From assembly GCA_023427285.1 (NCBI GenBank), contig JAEZBH010000146.1:1-6453 (forward strand): a stretch of 6,453 bases of DNA. The letters are read 5' to 3'. This DNA is from Pseudomonadota bacterium (GTDB lineage: Bacteria; Pseudomonadota; Alphaproteobacteria; Sphingomonadales; Sphingomonadaceae). Of the stretch, positions 1 to 5,294 are shown one piece after another. Numbering within the stretch: position 1 is the stretch's first letter; each line of letters begins with the position of its first letter. The notes under the pieces are model-generated. The model saw nothing but the letters and a program-made list of their open reading frames with translations. It did not search any database and had not been told where the DNA came from. The position numbers and the translations under genes were made by a program.

Positions 1-9
1 GGCTCTGGT

Positions 10-127
10 GCAGGGGGATAATAACTCCCCCTGCGACCCCCTGTTCGTTTTTAAAGGGTCGTATCCTGTATGAAGGGCGCGGCTTGATAAACGAAGAGGA
101 AGTGCGGAGGGGCTGGGTCACTCTGCA
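10..127 (-). repeat. Composite intergenic element, copy A
   Basis: Read on the minus strand, this begins with a degenerate inverted repeat, TGCAGAG and CTCCGCA (121-127 with 103-109, six of seven pairs). A core follows that includes GCCGCGCCCT, seven bases, then GGATACG. It ends with a hairpin (10-18 with 26-34) of 9 bp, GCAGGGGGA/TCCCCCTGC, around a 7-nt loop. Blocks, order and spacing match the element at 2593-2756. It lies just downstream of the 258-aa gene. No T-tract follows the hairpin on either strand, so it is not a canonical intrinsic terminator, although the stem could still slow or protect the mRNA 3' end. It accounts for most of the gene-free 1-146. Confidence 0.6.
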
Positions 128-146
128 ACAAAGAACCTCGAAAGAA

Positions 147-923
147 CTACGCCAGTTCCATCTCTGCGGGGGCGAGCGGCGGCGCGTTTCTGGCGGGGCT
201 GGACGTGTTCCAGTGCGCATAGGCGCTGTCTGAGAACTCGGTTGCCGAGACGATGTTGCTTTGGCGCAGAATGATTGTCAGGGCGGGTACCTTGCGCTCG
301 GTCTCAGTCTCCTGACCATAGAAATCATTGTAGAAGGTCGTGAACTCGACCTTCAGGGTATCCTTTTCCCGGTATCCGCTGAGCATGGGAAGCAACGCGA
401 TTTCCTGATCCGGCCCTTCGGTTTCGGTGGGTTCGCCCATATCGGCGATCATGCCCACATAGATTTTCCGGTCCGCCATGCTCAGCATGACGGGCCTGCG
501 CTGGAGATACAGGCGGTAAAGCTGGGCATCGAGTGGGCTGTCCCTCAGCAGTTTGCCCATGAGGTGAGGAAAGAGATTGAGTGTCCTGAAACGCAGAACG
601 TGAAAGAAAAAAGCAAAGAGGGCGTGCAGGATAATGATGCCGAACATGCCGATGGACAGGGCGATCAGCCATGCGGTTTGCGGCAGGGTGTCACCGGCAA
701 GCCCCGTGTTCTTCAGGCAGGATGAAAGCCAGAGGATTAGCGTCAGTGTATTGGGCAGCAGGGCCAGCATTGCCGTCACGCCAAGGGCGCGCACGCCATA
801 ACCTGCGGCGCGAAGATACAGGTACTGGCCGGTATAGCGATGCAGGCGGATTTTCTGAACCGGATGGATGTGGCAGTACAGGAAGCCCGCCACCAGAATG
901 AGAAGAAGAAACAAAGCGGTCAT
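147..923 (-). CDS. Hypothetical membrane protein, three predicted TM segments plus soluble C-terminal domain
   Basis: I do not recognise this protein with confidence. The 258 residues start with a hydrophobic helix (about 3-18), then two more likely membrane segments (about 46-70 and 84-110). A soluble domain follows from about 125 with strand-rich segments (RPVMLSMADRKIYVGMI, LKVEFTTFYNDFY, LTIILRQSNIVSATEF). This small beta-domain after a membrane anchor vaguely recalls DUF6338-like proteins, but that is a weak impression. The C-terminal 20 residues are Pro/Ala-rich and probably disordered. The ATG at 923 has AAGG 6 nt upstream and lies 28 nt after the 66-aa gene. Base composition looks less GC-rich than in the ast genes. 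The gene ends just before the copy of the intergenic element at 10-127. It is a convincing coding region of unknown role. Confidence 0.8.
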   Translation of the reverse strand: MTALFLLLILVAGFLYCHIHPVQKIRLHRYTGQYLYLRAAGYGVRALGVTAMLALLPNTLTLILWLSSCLKNTGLAGDTLPQTAWLIALSIGMFGIIILHALFAFFFHVLRFRTLNLFPHLMGKLLRDSPLDAQLYRLYLQRRPVMLSMADRKIYVGMIADMGEPTETEGPDQEIALLPMLSGYREKDTLKVEFTTFYNDFYGQETETERKVPALTIILRQSNIVSATEFSDSAYAHWNTSSPARNAPPLAPAEMELA

Positions 924-951
924 TCGGCGCCTTGCTGGAAGAGGCAGAAAT

Positions 952-1152
952 TCAGCGCTTCCTGAAAATCGCCTCCATACGCTTCAGGCCGTCCTTGTAT
1001 TCTTGGCTGTTGCGAATCTCTTCCGGGTCAACCGTCAGCGTGCCGCGACCTACCACCCGCAAGGTGCGCCAGGAATTGCTGACGAGTTGGATGATCTCCT
1101 CGTCTTCCTTGGAGCGGAGGAATGATGTCAGCCGGGACAGCCAGTCAGCCAT
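952..1152 (-). CDS. Small hypothetical protein, 66 aa
   Basis: I do not recognise this family. The 66-residue product starts MADWLSRLTSFLRSK, a short amphipathic helix, followed by an acidic DEEIIQLVSNSW stretch. A strand-like TLRVVGRGTLTVDPEE and a charged helix ending in FRKR follow. No membrane segment, cysteine or known motif is visible, so it should be cytosolic. I chose the ATG at 1152 because a strong GGAGGA lies 8 nt upstream; the ATG at 1176 in the same frame has no ribosome binding site. The next gene starts 28 nt downstream on the same strand, so the two are probably one transcript. The clean start signal and coding-like composition support a real gene, but no function can be given. 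Confidence 0.72.
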   Translation of the reverse strand: MADWLSRLTSFLRSKEDEEIIQLVSNSWRTLRVVGRGTLTVDPEEIRNSQEYKDGLKRMEAIFRKR

Positions 1153-1188
1153 TTTGCGCTTCCTCCATTGCCTCATTCTTCAAGTTAA

Positions 1189-1217
1189 AAGCTATGGATG
1201 CCCCGCCTGCGAGTCAA
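1189..1217 (-). promoter_or_regulatory. Putative sigma-70-type promoter for the 66-aa/258-aa unit
   Basis: On the minus strand a TTGACT (-35, 1212-1217) is followed after exactly 17 bp by TAGCTT (-10, 1189-1194). It lies in the 93-bp gap between the astB stop and the ATG at 1152, and would give a 5' leader of about 30 nt containing GGAGGA. The -35 matches consensus at five of six positions and the -10 at three of six. Spacing and placement are good, but this remains a prediction. Confidence 0.45.
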
Positions 1218-1245
1218 CGCGGCCATGGTCGTATATGATCCCCCC

Positions 1246-2535
1246 TCACGCCAGTCCCATTTCAGCAAGGAGAGCGCGGCGGGCGGCCCATGCCTGCTCC
1301 CAGAGGGCGGAGTTGCCGATGTCGCTGGGGGTGATGCGCTCGGGCCAGCGCTCCTCAACGACGCGCACGAGCGCCTCCCATTTGCGCTCGTCGAGCAGGA
1401 AGCGCTGGTCGATGGCGGCAAGCGCGGCTTCGTCCACCTGCACGCGCAGACGCAGGCACGCCGGGCCGCCGCCGTTCCTCATGCTCTCGCGCACATCAAT
1501 GACGATGGCTTCGCGAATGGGCGTGTTCCGGGCCAGCAGGCGCTGCACGTAGTCCCAGACGCGGGTGTTGTCGCGGCACTCCTGCGGCATCACGAGGGCC
1601 ATGTGCCCTTCCGGCAGGGAGACAAGCTGAGAGTTGAACAGGTAGGAGCGGATGGCATCTTCCAGCCCCACCTCGGCTGAGGGCACCTCGATGAGGTAAA
1701 CGCCCGGCAGCGCCTCCTCCAGCGCGGCGTAGAACTTCGCCTTGTCTTCAAAAGCATGTTCGTGGGTGAACAGCACCTGCTCGTTGGCGACGGCAACCAC
1801 GTCGTTGTGGAAGGCTCCGGCCTGAATGGCATCGTCTGACTGGGCGACGAACAGCGTGCGCCTTGGGTCCAGCCCGTGCAGGCGGGCAATGGCCTCGCTG
1901 GCGCGGCGCTTCTGGCGGGCGGGGAAGCGCCCGCCCTTGTCTTCGCCGTAAACGAACACCTCAACGCCGGGCGCGCCGTGGGTGGCGGCCAGGCGCATGT
2001 GGTTGGCCGCGCCCTCGTCCGCGAAATGCACGCCGAACCGCAGGGCTGGATGAACGGAAAAATGCGCTTCATCAGAGAAGGCCAGGCGCAGCCACTGCTC
2101 GGTCTCCGGCGCTTCCAGCGAGCGGTGCGCCATGCTTGCAAGGTTTGCAACGCTCAGATGCACGCGAGAATCCGTCGTGTCCGGCTTGGGCGAAACGGTG
2201 GCGGCGTTGGCGGTCCACATGGACGAGGCGGCAAAGGCGTTGCGGAACAGGGCAGGGTCCGCCGCAAACGCGGCAGCGCACACGCCGCTGTCAGACCCGT
2301 CGAACCCGAGGGCGCGCAGCGCTGGCACGCAGGGGCGCTCCTGCGGCGGCAGCACGCCCTGGGGAATGCCGAGGTCCATGAGCACCTTCATCTTGAGGAG
2401 GCCCTGAAGCGCGGCCTGACGCGGCGAGGAAATCTCGCCCGCGTTGGTGGCGGAGGCCACGTTGCCGAGGCTGAGACCGGCGTAGTTATGGGTGGGGCCG
2501 ATCAGTCCATCGAAATTGATTTCAACCGTGGTCAT
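1246..2535 (-). CDS. astB: N-succinylarginine dihydrolase
   Basis: AstB hydrolyses N2-succinylarginine to N2-succinylornithine, releasing two ammonia and CO2. It belongs to the amidinotransferase-fold superfamily and acts in the cytoplasm. The N-terminal VEINFDGLIGPTHNYAGLS is diagnostic. The active-site positions known from E. coli AstB map well: N110 (WTAN), E174 (DEGAANH), R207 (PARQ), H243 (FHND) and the nucleophile C360 (NGGGPACLRLR). At 429 residues it is slightly shorter than the 447-aa E. coli enzyme, mainly at the C-terminus. The start at 2535 gives the canonical N-terminus, but only a weak GCGAG precedes it. It is separated from astD by 238 bp containing a composite repeat, so it may be expressed by read-through or from its own promoter; an AT-rich patch at about 2563-2592 is the only hint of one. 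Confidence 0.96.
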   Translation of the reverse strand: MTTVEINFDGLIGPTHNYAGLSLGNVASATNAGEISSPRQAALQGLLKMKVLMDLGIPQGVLPPQERPCVPALRALGFDGSDSGVCAAAFAADPALFRNAFAASSMWTANAATVSPKPDTTDSRVHLSVANLASMAHRSLEAPETEQWLRLAFSDEAHFSVHPALRFGVHFADEGAANHMRLAATHGAPGVEVFVYGEDKGGRFPARQKRRASEAIARLHGLDPRRTLFVAQSDDAIQAGAFHNDVVAVANEQVLFTHEHAFEDKAKFYAALEEALPGVYLIEVPSAEVGLEDAIRSYLFNSQLVSLPEGHMALVMPQECRDNTRVWDYVQRLLARNTPIREAIVIDVRESMRNGGGPACLRLRVQVDEAALAAIDQRFLLDERKWEALVRVVEERWPERITPSDIGNSALWEQAWAARRALLAEMGLA

Positions 2536-2604
2536 GAGGCGCTCGCGTGTTCGGGTTCAGCTTGTGGTTTTATTTTTAGTTTGGATTGGTTTGCAGGAGG
2601 GGGT

Positions 2605-2653
2605 TTGATCGTTTGTGCGCCTCCGCGCCTTGATCGTTTGTGCGCCTCCGCGC
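2605..2653 (+). repeat. 24-bp perfect tandem duplication, period 25, in the first hairpin of copy B
   Basis: A 24-bp unit starting TTGATCGTTTGTGCGC occurs at 2605-2628 and again at 2630-2653 with no mismatch and a single intervening C. The second unit, with the two bases after it, forms its own small hairpin, GTGCGC-CTCC-GCGCAC (2640-2655). The first unit keeps only part of that pairing. The perfect identity indicates a recent duplication, most simply by replication slippage. Confidence 0.9.
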
Positions 2654-2733
2654 ACGGGGTCCCTCCTGCACCTCCCCTTCGTATTTCGGGCCGCGCCCTA
2701 GATGACGGATACGGCCGTATGAAATGAATGGGG

Positions 2734-2756
2734 TGCAGGGGACTGAGTCCCCTGCA
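2734..2756. repeat. Near-perfect 23-bp palindrome, terminal hairpin of copy B
   Basis: The arms are TGCAGGGGACT (2734-2744) and AGTCCCCTGCA (2746-2756) around a single G. In RNA from either strand this would fold as an 8-9 bp GC-rich stem with a short loop. It lies 18 nt past the astD stop in the direction of transcription. It is followed by five A on the plus strand, so the T-run is on the wrong side for intrinsic termination of astD. Confidence 0.85.
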
Positions 2757-2773
2757 AAAAGAAATCCCATCCT

Positions 2774-4249
2774 TCAGTCATGCATCAGCCCGGTGCGGAT
2801 GGGGGCGTTGGGCGCGGTCTGCTCAAGGCTGGCAACCGGATAGGCGCAGTAGTCCGCCGCATACCAGGCGCTGGGCCGGTGGTTGCCGGAAAGCCCCACG
2901 CCGCCGAAGGGCGAGGCCGAGGCCGCGCCGGTGGTTGGCCGGTTCCATGCCAGCACGCCTGCGCGGATGTCGTTCCAGAAGCGCTGATAGAGCGCTTCGC
3001 TGTCGCTGATGAGGCCCGCCGCAAGGCCGTAGCGGGTGGCGTTGGCCTCATCCATCGCGGCGCTGAAATCGGTGACATGGATGACCTGTAACAGCGGGCC
3101 GAAATGCTCCTCGTCGGCGCGGGCGCTGATGTGGGTTGCGTCAATGAGGCCGGGGGTGAGGAACGGCCTGTCATCGTTCGGCGCGCTCATCAGGCGCAGC
3201 GGCTTGCCGCCGCTGGCCAGCATCCGCTCCTGCGCATCGAGCAGGCGGCGGGCGGCATTCCGGTTGATGACCGGCCCCATGAACGGCTGGGGCTCATCGA
3301 ACGGCGCGCCCACGATCAGCCGGTCGATCACGTCCAGCAGCGCCTCCAGTATCCGGTTGCCTGCGTCTCCCGTTGGCAGAATGAGGCGGCGGGCGCAGGT
3401 GCAGCGCTGCCCGGCGGAAAGGTAGGCGGATTGGGCGATGATGTGGGCGGCAGCTTCAGCATCCGCCGTGTCCCACACGATGAGCGGGTTGTTCCCGCCC
3501 ATCTCCAGCGCCAGAATCCGGTTCGGCGTTTCGGCGAACTGGCGGTGCAGCGCAAGGCCGGTCGGCATGGAGCCGGTGAACAGCAGGCCGTCGATATCCG
3601 GGTGGCCCGCCAGCGCCCGCCCGGTGCTGGCGGGGCCGTTGACCACGCGCAGCACGTCCGTCGGCAGGCCCGCTTCCTCCCACACCTCGGCCATGGCAAG
3701 GCCGCACGCCGGGGTTTCCTCGCTCGGCTTGAACACCACCGTGTTGCCCGCAAGCAAGGCGGGCACGATGTGGCCGTTGGCCAGATGCATGGGGAAGTTG
3801 TACGGCCCCAGCACCGCCAGCACGCCGTGCGGCTTGTGGGCGACGCGCTGGCGCATATCGCCCGCCTCCTGCAAGCGGTGGCCGGTGCGCTCCTGATAGG
3901 CGCGGATGGACAGCTCCACCTTGCCCGCCACGCTGTCGATCTCGGTCTGCGCTTCCCAGAACGGCTTGCCGGTTTCCTGCGAGATGAGGCGGGCCAGTTC
4001 CTCTTTGCGCTCGCGCATGCGCTCGGCGTAGGTGGCGGCGATGGCGGCGCGGTCCTCGAACGGGCGGCGCGCCCAGGCCGGGGCGGCGCTGCGGGCATCG
4101 GCGATGGCGTCTGACACCTCTGCCTCTGTGGCCGCCCGCCCGCGCCACACCACCTCGCCGGTGGCCGGGTCATGGGATAACAGAGTCTCGCCGGGCAGAG
4201 TCTCGCCGGGCTGCATCTTGTCGGCCAGCATCTTGTCAGAAGGTGACAT
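2774..4249 (-). CDS. astD: N-succinylglutamate 5-semialdehyde dehydrogenase
   Basis: AstD oxidises N-succinylglutamate semialdehyde to N-succinylglutamate with NAD+, the fourth AST step. The aldehyde dehydrogenase fold is intact: GPYNFP (N151), FKPSEETP (K174), FTGS (224-227), LEMGGNNP (general base E249), SAGQRCTCARR (nucleophile C283) and FGGVGLSGNHRPSAWYAADYCA near the C-terminus, a block shared with AstD proteins. I chose the ATG at 4249 (491 aa) because GGAG sits 7 nt upstream and it overlaps astA by only 14 bp. The ATG at 4300 would add 17 residues with no ribosome binding site. The N-terminus is odd: the usual ING-W strand is absent, and the segment before DPATGEV is made of two short duplications (DKM..DKM and PGETL twice). 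Substrate assignment rests on high similarity to AstD and on the neighbouring astA and astB. Confidence 0.95.
   Translation of the reverse strand: MSPSDKMLADKMQPGETLPGETLLSHDPATGEVVWRGRAATEAEVSDAIADARSAAPAWARRPFEDRAAIAATYAERMRERKEELARLISQETGKPFWEAQTEIDSVAGKVELSIRAYQERTGHRLQEAGDMRQRVAHKPHGVLAVLGPYNFPMHLANGHIVPALLAGNTVVFKPSEETPACGLAMAEVWEEAGLPTDVLRVVNGPASTGRALAGHPDIDGLLFTGSMPTGLALHRQFAETPNRILALEMGGNNPLIVWDTADAEAAAHIIAQSAYLSAGQRCTCARRLILPTGDAGNRILEALLDVIDRLIVGAPFDEPQPFMGPVINRNAARRLLDAQERMLASGGKPLRLMSAPNDDRPFLTPGLIDATHISARADEEHFGPLLQVIHVTDFSAAMDEANATRYGLAAGLISDSEALYQRFWNDIRAGVLAWNRPTTGAASASPFGGVGLSGNHRPSAWYAADYCAYPVASLEQTAPNAPIRTGLMHD
4181..4210 (-). repeat. 15-bp perfect tandem repeat inside astD (PGETL twice)
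   Basis: The 15-bp unit CAGAGTCTCGCCGGG (plus strand) occurs twice back to back at 4181-4195 and 4196-4210. In the astD frame each copy encodes PGETL, giving PGETLPGETL at residues 14-23. The repeat is in frame and lies in the N-terminal extension, away from catalytic motifs. Confidence 0.95.
4213..4237 (-). repeat. Second 15-bp-period duplication at the start of astD (DKM-LA-DKM)
   Basis: GCATCTTGTC (plus strand) occurs at 4213-4222 and 4228-4237, again with a 15-bp period, and encodes DKM twice (residues 5-7 and 10-12). It adjoins the PGETL repeat, so nearly the whole segment before residue 24 of AstD looks built by short in-frame duplications. Confidence 0.85.
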
Positions 4250-5294
4250 GCAGAATCTCCGTGCCGGGGGTGGCGTTAAGGGCAGCGGCAAGCGCCTCAT
4301 CTAGGATCACGGTATTGTGTGGCAGAAGTTCCAGCCGTCCGCGCGCGGCGCGGAAATCGGCGGCGTGGCCGGTGCAGGCCATCACGTCGAGGCAGGCGGC
4401 GCTGTCGATGGGCCTGATCTCGGCGACAAGGGCGCGGCGGTGGTCTTTCACCGCCTTCAGGTCATTCACATAGGCGGCAACGGTCGGGCCGCCATCGAAG
4501 ATGTCCACATAGCCCTCATACCGGAACCCTTCCTCCGCCAGGAGGGCAAAGGCGCGAATGCCCTCCAGATGGGGTCGGCCGATGGCGGCCTGGGCTGCGG
4601 GCGGCAGCAGGCGGGCATAGATGGGGTATTTGGGCATGAGGTCGGCAATGAACTGGTTGCCGTGCAGGCTGTTGAAGCGGTCCGCGTCTTCGAATTCCAT
4701 CTGGAAGAAATGGCGTCCCAGCCCTTCCCAGAACGGCCAGCTGCCGTCTTCGGCCTGATAGCCGCGCAGGTCGGCGATGATCTTCTCGGCAAAGCGGCTG
4801 CGGTGGGCGGCAACGAACAGATAGCGGCTGCGGGCGATGGTGCGGCCTGCGCCGGCGGCTCTGCGGCCCCGCTCAAGAAACAGGCCGCCGACTTCCGAGC
4901 AGCCGTCGAAGTCGTTGACCAGATGCAGCACGTCTGAGGTCAGGGACTTGCTCAGTTCCTTGCAGGTCTGGGACAGGCGGTTGATCTTGTAGCTGTAGAA
5001 CGGCCATTCGGTGCCCAGCCGCGTGAACAGGCTGGCAGTGCCGAACACTGTTCCGTCTGTCCTGTCTTCCAGCACCAGCATGTAAAGATCGCCCGCGCTT
5101 GCGCCTTCCTCGCCTTCCCGCGCCAAAGCCGTGGCGCTGGCGTTGACGCGCCGGGCAATCTCATCGCGGCTGGGCGGCAGGTTGGTAAAGCCGCCGCCGG
5201 TCTTCAGCGCCAGCTGGTAAAGCGCCTCTATGTCGTCCGGACGGGCGGCGCGCACCTTGAAGGCGCTGTCGGCGTCAGGGTCGTTTGCGGTCAT
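4236..5294 (-). CDS. astA: Arginine N-succinyltransferase
   Basis: This enzyme catalyses the first step of the AST pathway, succinyl-CoA + L-arginine to N2-succinylarginine + CoA, in the cytoplasm. The 352 residues carry the AstA hallmarks throughout: KTGGGFTNLP (31-40), SEVGGLFL (133-140), PFWEGLGRHFF (187-197), LMPKYPIY (219-226) and EEGFRYEGYVDIFDGGPT (254-271). H242 in the IGRPH segment aligns with the histidine I recall as the proton donor of E. coli AstA (H229). The length is slightly above the 344 of E. coli because of about ten extra N-terminal residues. The ATG overlaps the stop of the upstream M20 gene by 4 bp (ATGA). It is preceded by a weak purine-rich stretch (GAAGAG), so translation probably depends on coupling. 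The last 14 bp overlap astD. Function is confident by family resemblance. Confidence 0.96.
   Translation of the reverse strand: MTANDPDADSAFKVRAARPDDIEALYQLALKTGGGFTNLPPSRDEIARRVNASATALAREGEEGASAGDLYMLVLEDRTDGTVFGTASLFTRLGTEWPFYSYKINRLSQTCKELSKSLTSDVLHLVNDFDGCSEVGGLFLERGRRAAGAGRTIARSRYLFVAAHRSRFAEKIIADLRGYQAEDGSWPFWEGLGRHFFQMEFEDADRFNSLHGNQFIADLMPKYPIYARLLPPAAQAAIGRPHLEGIRAFALLAEEGFRYEGYVDIFDGGPTVAAYVNDLKAVKDHRRALVAEIRPIDSAACLDVMACTGHAADFRAARGRLELLPHNTVILDEALAAALNATPGTEILHVTF

Larger units (their letters stand above)
2593..2756 (+). repeat. Composite intergenic element, copy B, between astD and astB
   Basis: This element fills most of the 238-bp gap between astD and astB, in plus orientation. 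It opens with the inverted repeat GCAGGAGGG (2593-2601)/CCCTCCTGC (2661-2669), whose 59-nt interior holds a tandem duplication. The core contains GCCGCGCCCT (2690-2699) and GGATACG (2707-2713). It ends in a near-perfect palindrome (2734-2756, 11-bp arms around one base). In the ungapped core about 33 of 45 positions match copy A by hand. The strand of astD and astB has its T-run before the terminal hairpin rather than after it, so this is not a standard terminator for astD. No ORF in the gap is credible. Confidence 0.65.

Noticed and set aside
10..34. Hairpin as intrinsic terminator for the 258-aa gene
   Set aside because: The stem is good, but no T-tract follows it on the minus strand before the window ends. 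It is better explained as the end of the repeat element.
1153..1176. Upstream ATG at 1176 for the small protein
   Set aside because: There is no Shine-Dalgarno before it, and the sequence between it and 1152 itself contains the strong GGAGGA that serves the ATG at 1152.
2605..2655. Two direct repeats as a minimal CRISPR array
   Set aside because: The spacing between the units is one base, there are no spacers, and the repeat lies inside a larger inverted repeat.
1876..2727. Plus-strand ORF (283 aa) opposite astB running into the intergenic repeat
   Set aside because: It is an antisense shadow of astB with low-complexity composition; its 3' part is only the translated repeat element.
2734..2760. 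Palindrome plus A/T run as terminator of astD
   Set aside because: For minus-strand transcription the T-run comes before the stem, and for plus-strand transcription the stem is followed by A, so neither direction fits an intrinsic terminator.
3104..4114. Long plus-strand ORF (336 aa) opposite astD
   Set aside because: It is antisense to a complete astD with intact catalytic motifs. Its Gly/Ala/Arg/His-rich composition is typical of the shadow frame of a GC-rich gene, and it has no recognisable domain.
4250..4300. Upstream ATG extending AstD by 17 residues
   Set aside because: It would overlap astA by 65 bp, lacks a ribosome binding site and adds a Pro/Leu-rich tail not seen in AstD, whereas 4249 has GGAG at good spacing.
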